Shown here piece by piece: positions 32,376 to 41,424 of a DNA stretch of 64,000 nt. A program made the position numbers and the translations under genes. Every line of letters starts with the position of its first letter. Position 1 is the first letter of the stretch. Origin of the DNA: JAJECS01 sp965198185 (GTDB taxonomy: Bacteria; Chloroflexota; UBA11872). The notes beneath the pieces are model-generated. The model made no database searches. It was given only the letters and a program-made list of their open reading frames with translations, and was not told where the DNA came from. The stretch lies in assembly GCA_965198185.1 (NCBI GenBank), contig CBDAOU010000001.1, positions 992,001 through 1,056,000 on the forward strand. The letters run 5' to 3'.

Positions 32376-34133
32376 ATGACAATGCCCTACAGCGATGAGC
32401 TGATTCGGCGTCAGTTGCGCTTGGGCGAGGACAACGGCTGGGAGTTCAAAGAGACCGTGTTCCGCGGCGATCAGCCGAACCGGCACCACCGTGACGACTG
32501 GGCCGACGAGATCGCCGCCTTCGCCAACACCCGTGGCGGTGTGCTCCTGCTTGGCGTCACCGACGGGGGCACAGTGACGGGCATGTCGCGGGAGCGCCTG
32601 GACGCACTGGAGCGTGTCGTCGGCGAGATCTGCAGGGATTCGATCACGCCCGCGATTCGGGTGCTGACCTACCGCCGTGCGCTGGACGATTGCGCCTTCC
32701 TACTGGTCTCGATCCCGGAGGGGCATGCCCAGCACGATAGCCCGGGCGGGAGCTACGTTCGCGTCGGCAGCGCGAAGCAGCCGATGACGCCCGACGAGCG
32801 GATGCGACTGGCGCAACGGCGAGGGCAAGCTCGCTTCGCTGGCGTTGACGAGCAGACGGTATCCGCCACTGGCTTCGCCACGCTGGATGAGCGGCTATGG
32901 AAACCACTGCTGAGCGCCGAGAGCCTCGGCGATCCCGAGCTGGGACTGGAGAAGCTCGGGCTGCTGTCGACCGATGCGCACGGCGCAACCCACGCCACAG
33001 TGGCGGGCGTGCTGCTCTGCACCGAGAACCCAGCACAGTTTCTCCCGAACGCCGTCATCACTGCCGTGCGCTACCGAGGTGCCGACCGCGGATCCGGACA
33101 AATCGACGCGCAGGAGATCAGCGGACCGATCAACCGCCAGATCACACAGGCGCTCGCGTTTGCTGCACGCAACATGCGGGTTGGCGCGCGCAAGGATCCT
33201 GGCCGCGAGGACCTGCCCGAGTACAGCACCCGGGCGCTGTTCGAAAGCCTCGTGAACGCGGTCGTGCACCGCGACTATTCGATCAAAGGGAGCCGAATCC
33301 GGCTGTCGATGTTTTCCGACCGCCTCGAACTCTGCTCTCCGGGCTCTCTCCCAAACAGCCTGACGATCGAGAGCATGGGCGAACGGCAATCGACCCGGAA
33401 CGAGGTGTTGACATCGGTGCTCGGGAGGATGAACGCCAGTGAAGTCGAAGGCGCCGGAGGCAGGCAGTACTTCATGGAACGGCGCGGCGACGGTGTCCCG
33501 ATCATCCGCCGCGAGACGAAGGAACTCACCGGCAAAGAGCCCGAGTTCCGGCTGATCGACGACGCGGAACTCTGTCTCACGATACCGGCTGCCGAGCCCG
33601 ATTCCGGACCAGCGACCGTCACTATCACGGTGCGCCGAGACGGTAGGCCACTCGCGGACGCGGACGTGCTGGCGCTGTTTCCGAACAAGACATGGAAGCG
33701 AACGCCCACGGACAGGCACGGTGAAGCGCGCCTCGAACTGCACTCCGTGCATTTGCCAATGACGGTGTTCGCCGCTGCCGCCGGCTGCGTCGCATACGTC
33801 GAGCGGGCATGGATCCCGGCGGAACGAGCGCTCGCCATCGAACTCGCGCCAATGCCTGGCGGCGGATCGGTCGTGTTCTCGGAAGCGACGGGGCACATCC
33901 CCGGACTGATCGGCCGCCTCAACCCGATCCTTGATACGAACAACCGAACGTATCTCTACGCTTCCAACATCGCGATTAACGGAGGGCGGCAACAGCCGGT
34001 CTCGTTCGTCCCAGCCGAGGAGGACCTGCACTTGATGGACGCCAACGGCGACGCGATGCTCGTGCGCGTGGCCGCGATCGCCGGACGGTCATCGCTCCTC
34101 GAGTACCGCCCAGTCGAGACGAAGCCGGAGTAG
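32376..34133 (+). CDS. AlbA_2 (Schlafen-like) protein with HATPase-type middle and Ig-like C-terminus
   Basis: 585 residues. N-terminal AlbA_2 domain (EDNGWEFKETVFRG, then EIAAFANTRGGVLLLGVTDG). The middle has the RecG-like/HATPase_c_4 motif TRALFESLVNAVVHRDYSIK and LELCSPGSLPNSLT typical of this protein class. From about residue 405 comes an added beta-sandwich-like domain (VTITVRRDGRPLADADVLAL, DRHGEARLELHSVHL) and a tail not usual for the family. Such proteins are predicted regulators or defence factors. It sits 167 bases after a tRNA-Leu gene, alone on its strand, and may be a recent arrival. Confidence 0.75.
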   Translation: MTMPYSDELIRRQLRLGEDNGWEFKETVFRGDQPNRHHRDDWADEIAAFANTRGGVLLLGVTDGGTVTGMSRERLDALERVVGEICRDSITPAIRVLTYRRALDDCAFLLVSIPEGHAQHDSPGGSYVRVGSAKQPMTPDERMRLAQRRGQARFAGVDEQTVSATGFATLDERLWKPLLSAESLGDPELGLEKLGLLSTDAHGATHATVAGVLLCTENPAQFLPNAVITAVRYRGADRGSGQIDAQEISGPINRQITQALAFAARNMRVGARKDPGREDLPEYSTRALFESLVNAVVHRDYSIKGSRIRLSMFSDRLELCSPGSLPNSLTIESMGERQSTRNEVLTSVLGRMNASEVEGAGGRQYFMERRGDGVPIIRRETKELTGKEPEFRLIDDAELCLTIPAAEPDSGPATVTITVRRDGRPLADADVLALFPNKTWKRTPTDRHGEARLELHSVHLPMTVFAAAAGCVAYVERAWIPAERALAIELAPMPGGGSVVFSEATGHIPGLIGRLNPILDTNNRTYLYASNIAINGGRQQPVSFVPAEEDLHLMDANGDAMLVRVAAIAGRSSLLEYRPVETKPE

Positions 34134-34203
34134 GCAAGTTCCGAAAGCGTGGTGATCGACTCGATGTCTGCGGGGCGGGACGGCCTACCCCGCCGCGTGC
34201 AGC

Positions 34204-34941
34204 TCAGGCCGACTCGCCGCCGAACTCGCGTTTGACGCGCTCGTACTCGTCGGGGCTGCCGATGTCGAACCAGCGTCCGTGGAACACCTGGCCGATCACC
34301 CGGCGCCGGGTGTGGAGCCACTCCATGACCGACCCGAACTTGTCGGCACTGCCGCCGTCGTTGAGGTAGGCGTCGAAGTCGGCCAGGTTGGCGCGCGGCA
34401 GGCCGTAGATGCCGGTCGCGGCAAGCGTCGACCGGGGCGCGGACGGCTTCTCCACGAACGAGACGATGCGACCGCTGTCATCCAGCTCGACGATGCCGTA
34501 GCGCGACGCCAACTCGTAGGACGCAACGTCGAACAGCCCCACCACGATGTCGCTGACGGCCCGCGCCGCCAGCGGCCGCAGGTCAAAGTCGAACACGTTG
34601 TCGCCGAGCACGATGATGAGATCGTCGTCGGGGTGTGCGGTATCCAGGAAATACTTGATGTCGCCGATGGAGCCCAGCTTGGTTGCTTCGCTGGTGGTCT
34701 GATCGTTGTGCAGCGTCAGGCGCGGCGCCAGCTCATGCGCCGCCGCCCAGTTGACGAATTGGGGAAAGAAGACGTCGTGGGTGATCACGTGGATCTGCTG
34801 CATGTCGGCGATGGCGGCCAGCCGCTCCACCACAAAGTCCAAGCTGCAACGTGTGTCGATGGGGAGCAGGTGCTTGGGCGTGGCACGGGCAAGATCACCC
34901 ATGCGCGTGGCCCAGCCGGCCGCGAGGATCAGCGCTTGCAT
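34204..34941 (-). CDS. Sugar-phosphate nucleotidyltransferase
   Basis: 245 residues from ATG 34941 (MQALILAAGWATRMGD); an ATG 12 bases earlier is possible. Nucleotide-binding loop LILAAGWATRMG with PKHLLPI, then LGDNVFDFDL (metal Asp), SRYGIVELDDSGRIVSFVEK and TGIYGLPRANL. Joins a sugar phosphate to an NTP to give an NDP-sugar for cell-surface glycans. The loop is AAGWATRM rather than AGGxGTRL, a variant seen in glucose-1-phosphate-type relatives. Exact sugar unknown. Confidence 0.85.
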   Translation of the reverse strand: MQALILAAGWATRMGDLARATPKHLLPIDTRCSLDFVVERLAAIADMQQIHVITHDVFFPQFVNWAAAHELAPRLTLHNDQTTSEATKLGSIGDIKYFLDTAHPDDDLIIVLGDNVFDFDLRPLAARAVSDIVVGLFDVASYELASRYGIVELDDSGRIVSFVEKPSAPRSTLAATGIYGLPRANLADFDAYLNDGGSADKFGSVMEWLHTRRRVIGQVFHGRWFDIGSPDEYERVKREFGGESA

Positions 34942-35078
34942 GGCGCCGATCATAGCGTCGGCCGGAAGGCCGGGGCGGCCCGCCGCTATACTCTGCGGCA
35001 CCGCGAGCAAGGCTCCTTGCCGATATCCCGCTGCGGGTCGGTTTCGGAGGCGAGCCGCCAGCCGGGAGAGTGGCGCGC

Positions 35079-35663
35079 GTGACCGATGCACGCCGTGAAC
35101 TGATCTTTGGAGCGCTTGGCCTCGCCATTCTCGCTGTCGTAGCGGTGGTATTGGTGACGCAGGCTTCCGACAGCCTGCCGGGTTTCGGCGACGAGTCCGC
35201 GACCGACGCCGCGTCTCCCGGCGCGACGGTGCCGGCGTTGCCTTCGCCATCTCCTACGCCCACCCGGGCCCCAACACCGACGCCGACGCCGTTGCCGCAG
35301 ACCTACACCGTGCAGAGCGGCGACACGCTGCAACTCATCGCCGAGCGTTTCAACGTCACGGTCGAGGACCTCGCCGCCAAGAACGGCATTCTGGATCCGA
35401 ACAACATCTTCGCGGGGCAGAAGCTCGAGTTGCCCCAGCCCGACGAGCGCGTGACGCCGCCAACGCCGGCGGGTCCCGAGGGCGAGGTCTACGTCGTGCA
35501 GGCCGGCGACACGCTGTTCGCCATCGCGCAGGAGCTCGGGGTGAGCGTTGAAGACCTGGCGGATATCAACGACATCGCCGATCCGTCGCAGCTCTTCGTG
35601 GGCCGACCGCTTAAGATCCCCGAGCGCCAGACGACGCCCCCCACGCCGCGACCATCGCCGTAG
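35079..35663 (+). CDS. Membrane-anchored protein with two LysM domains
   Basis: 194 residues from GTG 35079, which has GGGAGAG 8 bases upstream (GTG 35070 is the alternative). One membrane helix near the N-terminus (LIFGALGLAILAVVAVVLV), then a Pro/Thr/Ser-rich linker (PSPTPTRAPTPTPTPLP), LysM 1 (TYTVQSGDTLQLIAERFNVT), a linker, and LysM 2 (VYVVQAGDTLFAIAQELGVS). LysM binds N-acetylglucosamine in peptidoglycan, so the protein probably holds the membrane to the wall. No catalytic domain is attached. A TATACT -10-like hexamer lies at 34987-34992. Confidence 0.88.
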   Translation: MTDARRELIFGALGLAILAVVAVVLVTQASDSLPGFGDESATDAASPGATVPALPSPSPTPTRAPTPTPTPLPQTYTVQSGDTLQLIAERFNVTVEDLAAKNGILDPNNIFAGQKLELPQPDERVTPPTPAGPEGEVYVVQAGDTLFAIAQELGVSVEDLADINDIADPSQLFVGRPLKIPERQTTPPTPRPSP

Positions 35664-35771
35664 TCGCACCGGCAGCCGCGATCGGTCGAGCCTCCGCGCG
35701 GCACTCCGATTCCCGAACGACTGGCACGGCGAGGGCCTGAACCTGCCTGCGAAGGAAGGGGCGCCGATCCC

Positions 35772-35777
35772 TATAAT
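35772..35777 (+). promoter_or_regulatory. -10 hexamer TATAAT upstream of the metV-like gene
   Basis: Perfect TATAAT 29 bases before the ATG at 35807. No matching -35 box is seen at the usual distance (GCGAAG), so the promoter would be weak or activator-dependent. Confidence 0.4.
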
Positions 35778-35806
35778 CAGGGGCTGCCCATCCCGGCACT
35801 GCGACC

Positions 35807-36208
35807 ATGTCAATCACGTCAACGGTCATCAAGCGCGCCGTCCGCCAGGCTCCAAACGAGGCGCTGACGCTTGTCGAGCGCGCGGTCAAGCGCCCGCTGT
35901 TTGGCTGTCAGATGTGCGGGCACTGCATCCTGCAGGACACGGCGTTCATATGTCCGATGGCCTGCCCCAAGGGACTGCGCGACGGGCCGTGCGGCGGAAC
36001 CGACGTGCACGGCATGTGCGAAACCGACCCCTCGATGCCGTGCGTCTGGCTGCGAATCTATGAGCGCGCGGAGCGGCTGGGGCGGGTCGACCGGCTCATG
36101 ACACTGCAGGACGACCTGGACTGGCGCGGCCAGGGCACGTCGTCATGGACGGGGCTGGCGAAGCGGGCGGTGGCTCGCATGCACCCAGAGGCGCGGGAGA
36201 AGTCCTAG
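35807..36208 (+). CDS. MTHFR C-terminal domain protein (MetV-like iron-sulfur protein)
   Basis: 133 residues. The Cys-rich core FGCQMCGHCILQDTAFICP, then MACPKGLRDGPCGG and MCETDPSMPCVW is the methylene-tetrahydrofolate reductase C-terminal (MTHFR_C) type, with at least eight Cys suited to bind an iron-sulfur cluster. MetV proteins normally pair with a MetF-type reductase in C1 metabolism, but no metF is in this window. Standalone genes of this kind occur in anaerobes and in several Chloroflexota. Confidence 0.8.
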   Translation: MSITSTVIKRAVRQAPNEALTLVERAVKRPLFGCQMCGHCILQDTAFICPMACPKGLRDGPCGGTDVHGMCETDPSMPCVWLRIYERAERLGRVDRLMTLQDDLDWRGQGTSSWTGLAKRAVARMHPEAREKS

Positions 36209-36247
36209 CGGGATGCCGAATGGGCGGTGGCTTGGCGTGGGTCGAGG

Positions 36248-36886
36248 TTAGGCGCGCCGGAAGATCCGCCGCCGCAGTCGAAACAGTCCAACGACCAGCA
36301 GCGCCACGCCGGCGACGACCGCAATGCTAATCCCGATGCTGACGTTTTCCTCAATGGCCTCGACCAGGAGTTCGTACTCGTCGCCGAGCGCCCAGCCCAG
36401 ACTCATGAACACCGCAGCCCAGATCGTGGCGGAGATGGCCACCGAGGGGACGAACAGCCGGAAGTCAACCCGCGACACGCCGCACACCAGCGTCAAGATG
36501 ACGCGGAATCCGGGCACCAGGCGCAGCAAGATCACCGCCCAGAACTGGTAGCGGCGGAGCCAAATCTCAATGCGCCGCTGGCGTTCGTGGCTGAGGCGAA
36601 AGACGCCGCGGAGCCGGTTGATCAACCGCGTGCCGAAGTAGCGTCCCAGCCAATACTGGATGGATGCCCCGAGGGTGGCCGATCCGACCGTGACGAGCAT
36701 CACCAGCACCGGGTGGGCCTCGTCGCGGGACACCTGATAGCCCATGAGCACCAGCAGCGTGTCGGCAGGCACCGGAAATGGAATGCCGACTTCCTCGATG
36801 CCCACGTACAAGGCCAGTCCCAAATACTGGCTGACTTCCAAGAAGGCCGACAGGGCCTCACGGAAGGCGTCGAATCCTTCAGCCAT
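36248..36886 (-). CDS. DedA family membrane protein
   Basis: 212 residues, about five membrane segments. Family landmarks: YVGIEEVGIPFPVPADTLLV, YWLGRYFGTRL, FWAVILLRLVPGFRVILTLV and a polar GVSRVDFRLFVPSVAISATIW. DedA/SNARE-associated proteins are undecaprenyl-phosphate or phospholipid transporters that keep envelope homeostasis. The C-terminus is strongly basic (FRLRRRIFRRA). Bases 36887-37147 after its start hold nothing I can support. Confidence 0.88.
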   Translation of the reverse strand: MAEGFDAFREALSAFLEVSQYLGLALYVGIEEVGIPFPVPADTLLVLMGYQVSRDEAHPVLVMLVTVGSATLGASIQYWLGRYFGTRLINRLRGVFRLSHERQRRIEIWLRRYQFWAVILLRLVPGFRVILTLVCGVSRVDFRLFVPSVAISATIWAAVFMSLGWALGDEYELLVEAIEENVSIGISIAVVAGVALLVVGLFRLRRRIFRRA

Positions 36887-37147
36887 GGAAGGCCCAATCC
36901 CTGCGAACCGGCAACGCGGTCACCGTGCCCACGTCTAGCGCCGATTCACACCCGGCGCGGACGCTCCGGCGGTGCCAGCCGGCCTAGCCACGACTCGCGG
37001 CCAAGAGCCAGAGGCTGCGCCCATCACTCTCGTCTTCCGCCACACCACGCGCGATCTCCTGCCGTTGCGCGCGTGCACAGCATCCAGAATGCACGCTCTG
37101 GGAGGGGGCCGCTCAGTGTACGCGCGGCCGGCCACGACTGGGCCATT

Positions 37148-37891
37148 TTAGGCGGTATGGCCGGCCGGCCCATATCGCCCAAACGCGAAGCGGAGCCGAA
37201 TGCGCACCAGGTCGCGCAACACACCAAGGGCAACAAGCGAGGGCCGCAGGCGCGACCCGGGATGATCGCGCCAGGCAACGGGGATCTGCGCCACACGGTA
37301 TCCCCGGTGTACGGCGAGCCGCAGCACCTCGACATCGAACACCCAGCGCTCGATCACCGTTCCACCGAACAGATCCTTGGCCGCTTCCCGGCGACAGAAC
37401 TTGAACCCACACTGGCTATCCGGGAATCCCTGCAACCCGCCAATGAGTGGCGCGAGCGCCCGGAACATCCGCGCGCCGACCCGCCGGGCCGGGGACTGCC
37501 GGCGGAGGAGGCGACTGCGAGGGATCGCGCGCGAACCGATGACGACGTCGTATCCGCGGTCGAAGGCCTCCAGCACCTGTGGCAATTCGTCGAGCGGCGT
37601 GGAGAGATCCGCATCCACGAATCCGATCACATCGGCGTCCGCGGCCAGCATGCCCGCGCGGACGGCCGCACCCTTGCCCCGCTGGCCCGGCAGGGAAATG
37701 ACATCGACCGGGCGGTCCGATACGGCGTGCCTTACGGCGACGTCGGCGGTGGCGTCGGTGCTGCCGTCATCCACGACGATGACGTGGGCGTCGATCCCCG
37801 TCTCGGCGAGGTAGGCGGCCACGGCATCGAGCGTGCCACCCAGCCGCTGCGCCTCGTTAAACGCGGGGACAACGAGGGCCAGCCTCGGCAT
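37148..37891 (-). CDS. Glycosyltransferase family 2, dolichyl-phosphate sugar synthase type
   Basis: 247 residues. LALVVPAFNEAQRLGGTLDA at the start, VIVVDDGSTDATADVA, GKGAAVRAGMLAADADVIGF, then VDADLSTP (metal-binding DxD-like), GSRAIPRS and DSQCGFKFCRREAA. It probably transfers a sugar from an NDP-sugar to a polyprenyl phosphate at the inner membrane face. No C-terminal membrane helices. The gene next upstream (HerA operon) is unrelated. Confidence 0.88.
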   Translation of the reverse strand: MPRLALVVPAFNEAQRLGGTLDAVAAYLAETGIDAHVIVVDDGSTDATADVAVRHAVSDRPVDVISLPGQRGKGAAVRAGMLAADADVIGFVDADLSTPLDELPQVLEAFDRGYDVVIGSRAIPRSRLLRRQSPARRVGARMFRALAPLIGGLQGFPDSQCGFKFCRREAAKDLFGGTVIERWVFDVEVLRLAVHRGYRVAQIPVAWRDHPGSRLRPSLVALGVLRDLVRIRLRFAFGRYGPAGHTA

Positions 37892-37988
37892 CAGCGGGAC
37901 GCCAACGGCGTGCGCGCTTGGCTAGCAGCGGCCAGGAAAACTACGGCAGTGGGCATTTGGTGCCGCCTCTAGGCGTCAGCGGTCGCGA

Positions 37989-39674
37989 TCACTGTATCGA
38001 GCCGAACAACCGTTCCTCGGGCGTGCGCGCGGACTCCGGATCAGCCGCCTCGAGCGAGCGATCGACGGGCGGCAATTGTGACCGCGCCCGGCGCCACGCG
38101 TCCACTACATCGGGCGACTCGCCGCCGTGGGGGGTGAGCCGCGGACGCACGCGGCACAGCACCGTGGTGTTGACCGCCGCCCCGGCCACGATGGCCTGTC
38201 CCTTGCTGAGCGCCGGGAGCTCGCCCAGCAACTCGCGCCCGGCGCTCTCCACGGCACCGGCGATGGCCTGCTGATCGATGGGATTCACCACGCGCAGGAT
38301 GCACTGCGTCATGCATTGACTCAGCACGTCCTGGTCGAGCTTGCCGGGCCGCTGCGAGATCAAGCCCACGGCGAACCCAAACTTTCGGCCCTCCGCCAAG
38401 ATCTGCTTGAGCAGGTTGGTGGTGGGCACTTCCTCACCGGCCGGCGCGAAGTGGTGGGCCTCCTCGATGAGGGTGAACACCGGCGCCGGGAGGTGTTGCT
38501 CATCGTCCGTGCCGATGCGCCCCTTGGCGGTGCCGACGCGGCCGTCGAACGAGCGGCGCAGCAGCGTCGCTGCAATGATCTGCTGCTCCTCCCGCGGCAC
38601 CTCGTTGAGCTGCACCACGGTGCACTGACCCGGCTGGATGAGCTCCTGCAGCGACGTGTGCTCGTAGTCGTCGAAGATGCCGTCCTGGCGGCCGAGCGTG
38701 GCGTTGAGGCGCCACATCAAGGCGCGCCTGACTAGCGCGTAGTCCGCGCCCTCGTCGTCGGCGGTGCGCGCACCGCCACTCAACTCCACCTCGTTCACCG
38801 CTTCCGTCAGCTGCCGATACGTCCAGTGGCGGTCCCGGTCGATTCCAACCGCTCGCAGCGCCAGCCTCAGGACCTCGCGCTGCGGACCGGACAGGCCGTG
38901 CGTCGAGCCGACGAGCTGATAGATGTCGCTCGGGTGCAGCAAGTCGCGCCGAATCTTGATCTGCTCGGGGCGCACGACCAGCGTCCGCGCGTGATAGCCG
39001 TCGCCACGGAAATCCGGATGATTGGCGATCTCCTCAAGCGTGCCGTACTCCCCATGCGGGTCGATGATCACGACTGCCGCGCCCACCGAGGGCTGCATCA
39101 GCTCCTCGACGATCACGCCGGCGAGATAGCTCTTGCCGGCGCCGGTGCCCGCGATGATGGCCAGGTGCGTGCTGGCGAACTCGTTGACGTCGAGCGTGAC
39201 GGGCACGCGATCCCAGGCGCGCGTGAGCAAACTGCCGATGTGCGCCGCGCCGGGCTTGCCGCGGGGAATCCGAGAGAGCGCGTGCGCCAGATCGCCGTCC
39301 GGGACCAGATAGACGGGCCGCCCAGCGCGCGGCGCGACCCGCGGATTCACGAATCCCAGCGTGTCGTCGAAATAGCCCAGGACGGCGACGTCAAGCTCGT
39401 ACAGCTCCGGCGTCGCGTGATCAAAGCCAATCAGGCCGGCCACTCGCCTGGGCGGGACCTGCGGGTCGGCCATGAAAGCGTCGGGATAGAGCTTGAGCGG
39501 TCGCCGGGCGTCGATGCGCCCGAGCACGGACCGCAGGTCCCCATCGACCTGGGCCTCGTACGCGACGAACTCGCCGATCTTGAGCTGGTCGTCGGGATCC
39601 GGCGCGACCATGGTGTAGGTATGCGGTGACTCACCCGGTCCCTTCGTGGTGCCGACAGGCACGACCCCGCTCAC
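37989..39674 (-). CDS. herA: HerA-type DNA translocase
   Basis: 561 residues. N-terminal HAS-barrel-like part (KIGEFVAYEAQVDGDLRSVL), Walker A IAGTGAGKSYLAG near 170, Walker B AAVVIIDPHGEYG, and a second core block FTLIEEAHHFAP, GLISQRPGKLDQDVLSQC. HerA is a hexameric ATPase that pulls DNA and feeds the NurA nuclease during end resection. Last gene of a five-gene operon; its ATG overlaps the preceding stop by 4 bases. Confidence 0.92.
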   Translation of the reverse strand: MSGVVPVGTTKGPGESPHTYTMVAPDPDDQLKIGEFVAYEAQVDGDLRSVLGRIDARRPLKLYPDAFMADPQVPPRRVAGLIGFDHATPELYELDVAVLGYFDDTLGFVNPRVAPRAGRPVYLVPDGDLAHALSRIPRGKPGAAHIGSLLTRAWDRVPVTLDVNEFASTHLAIIAGTGAGKSYLAGVIVEELMQPSVGAAVVIIDPHGEYGTLEEIANHPDFRGDGYHARTLVVRPEQIKIRRDLLHPSDIYQLVGSTHGLSGPQREVLRLALRAVGIDRDRHWTYRQLTEAVNEVELSGGARTADDEGADYALVRRALMWRLNATLGRQDGIFDDYEHTSLQELIQPGQCTVVQLNEVPREEQQIIAATLLRRSFDGRVGTAKGRIGTDDEQHLPAPVFTLIEEAHHFAPAGEEVPTTNLLKQILAEGRKFGFAVGLISQRPGKLDQDVLSQCMTQCILRVVNPIDQQAIAGAVESAGRELLGELPALSKGQAIVAGAAVNTTVLCRVRPRLTPHGGESPDVVDAWRRARSQLPPVDRSLEAADPESARTPEERLFGSIQ

Positions 39675-40255
39675 TCCGCCGCCTCGATGCGCGTGCGCCA
39701 GGCGATGGAGTCGCGCAGCACCGCCACCGCGCCTGCGTGATTGGGAAACACTTCGACGAGTCGCTGGGTGATCGCCAGGGCCAGCTCCGAGGTCAGCGGG
39801 TGCCCGTGCGCCAGCAGCAGCGGCAGGTAGGCCGCCCGCGGGCCGTCATCGGCGCCATGGAATGACTCGAAATCGTCGTCATCCAGCCGGTGAACCGGGT
39901 CACCGACGCTGAGGGCGTGTGCGACCACGCCCTGGGTCACTTGGCCGTCGGCGGACCGCGAGCCGAGGAGCAGCACGCCAATCAGGGTCGCGGTCTCGGG
40001 CAACTGATCCGGGGCGAGCGTTTGTAGCTCGGTTCCGGTCGTCAAGCGGGGCCCAAGCGCGCCGAACTCGGGATTGACAAGCGTGGTATCGAAGACGACG
40101 CCGACGGCCAGGCCGCCGTCCGCCCGCGGCATGGCCACGAACGTGCCGAAGGCGTAGTCGGCGGGCGCGGGGGCCTCATCAACCTCGCCGGGGCGCATGA
40201 CCTGCGCCACGTACTCCACGTGCGAGTTGGACTTCACGATCTTGGCGAGCGTCAT
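39671..40255 (-). CDS. Small conserved-looking protein between nurA and herA, function unknown
   Basis: 194 residues from ATG 40255, overlapping the nurA stop by 4 bases and running 4 bases into herA. N-terminal ~70 residues (KIVKSNSHVEYVAQVMRPGE, then FGTFVAMPRADGGLAVGVVF) look like a small beta barrel, not unlike the HAS barrel at the start of HerA. The C-terminal part is helical (LPLLLAHGHPLTSELALAIT, EVFPNHAGAVAVLRDSIAWR). Its position suggests an adaptor or regulator of the HerA-NurA machine. Not recognised as a named family. Confidence 0.7.
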   Translation of the reverse strand: MTLAKIVKSNSHVEYVAQVMRPGEVDEAPAPADYAFGTFVAMPRADGGLAVGVVFDTTLVNPEFGALGPRLTTGTELQTLAPDQLPETATLIGVLLLGSRSADGQVTQGVVAHALSVGDPVHRLDDDDFESFHGADDGPRAAYLPLLLAHGHPLTSELALAITQRLVEVFPNHAGAVAVLRDSIAWRTRIEAAE

Positions 40256-41424
40256 CGGCGCCGTCGCTTGCTCACCGACTTGCCGGAGAGATAGGCGTCG
40301 AGGCCGTTGCGGTCGGCGAACTCCTGAAACAGCGCGTGGAACCGGTCGCGGTCCGCCTGGGTGAGCACCGCCAGCGCGTCGGCCGTTTCGGCGGCATAGG
40401 GGTAGCCGTCGGCCTGCGCCACGATCTCGGCGCGGACGACGTCGGTCATCCATTCGGCGCGGTCGGCCTCGACCACCCAGCGCGGGAATTCGAGGCGCGC
40501 CGGGCGGCGGCGTGACGAGGCGCGCAGGTAGACGAACGCGACCGAGCGCTCGTGCTCGCCGTAATCTTCCAGCCCCTTGCTGCGCGCGCTGATGAACGCC
40601 GGCGTGCGCGCGCCCCACGGGGCCGGCGGCAGCCAGACGCCGTCGGTCACGCGCCGCGGAGGCTCGATGTTGCGCACCGCCGCCACCATGGCGCCGAGGT
40701 CGCGCGCCCGGCTGGCGTCGATGTAGCCCACGACCGGCACGGTGTGCGCCTCGGAGACCTCCAGCAGTCGCACCACCGCCGCCACGTAGCGCTCGCGATA
40801 GGTCGGATTCGTGACGAAGGAGGCGATCAGGCTGCCGTCGAAGATCGCCAATCGCTCGGACCCGGCGCCCGAACCTTCGATCCACTCGGTCAGGGCCGCG
40901 CACTCGGCCTCGAAGCGCCGCAGGTCCACCAGCTCACGCGGCCGATAGTCCTGGCTCCGGGCGTCGTAGAGGTCAGTGGCCGGAATGGCCTCGAACTGCA
41001 GGTCCTTGGTGTACGCGTCCTTGGCGTGACCGTTGACGAAGCGGCCGACCTGCACCGCGCCCACGTCAATCGACCAGTCCGGCGATGGATAGATCTGGCT
41101 TCCATCCACCGCGCAGGTCGTGACGCCGGTGAGCGTGCGCATGGCCCAGGCGCGCCAGGCTTCATGGGTATCGCCGGCGTCGGCCGCGAAGGGCCGCCAC
41201 CACGCGCCGTCGGGAGTCGTGTCCCACTCGTCGGTGGGAAACGCGCCCTCGGCCTGGTCAAGGCCGCCGAGCGCGTCGCCCAGCGCCTGGGCCGTGAGAG
41301 TTCGCCGAACGTCCGCGCCGCGGCGCAGGCCGTCGAGCTCGTGCGCAAACGCCTGGTCGAGGGTGAGGAAGTCGTCGCGCCGGCTCTCAAGCGCTTCGAT
41401 CACCTTGGCCCGCGACAGCGTCAT
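40252..41424 (-). CDS. nurA: NurA-type 5'-3' nuclease
   Basis: 390 residues. The NurA catalytic Asp sits in TTCAVDGSQIYPSPDWSID (DGS motif at about residue 105). A second acidic site is SERLAIFDGSLIAS, and VVGYIDASRARDLGAMVAA follows. It should digest the 5' strand at double-strand breaks with HerA. ATGA overlaps on both sides (rad50 and the small gene) mark it as part of the operon. Length is typical of the archaeal enzyme. Confidence 0.88.
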   Translation of the reverse strand: MTLSRAKVIEALESRRDDFLTLDQAFAHELDGLRRGADVRRTLTAQALGDALGGLDQAEGAFPTDEWDTTPDGAWWRPFAADAGDTHEAWRAWAMRTLTGVTTCAVDGSQIYPSPDWSIDVGAVQVGRFVNGHAKDAYTKDLQFEAIPATDLYDARSQDYRPRELVDLRRFEAECAALTEWIEGSGAGSERLAIFDGSLIASFVTNPTYRERYVAAVVRLLEVSEAHTVPVVGYIDASRARDLGAMVAAVRNIEPPRRVTDGVWLPPAPWGARTPAFISARSKGLEDYGEHERSVAFVYLRASSRRRPARLEFPRWVVEADRAEWMTDVVRAEIVAQADGYPYAAETADALAVLTQADRDRFHALFQEFADRNGLDAYLSGKSVSKRRRR

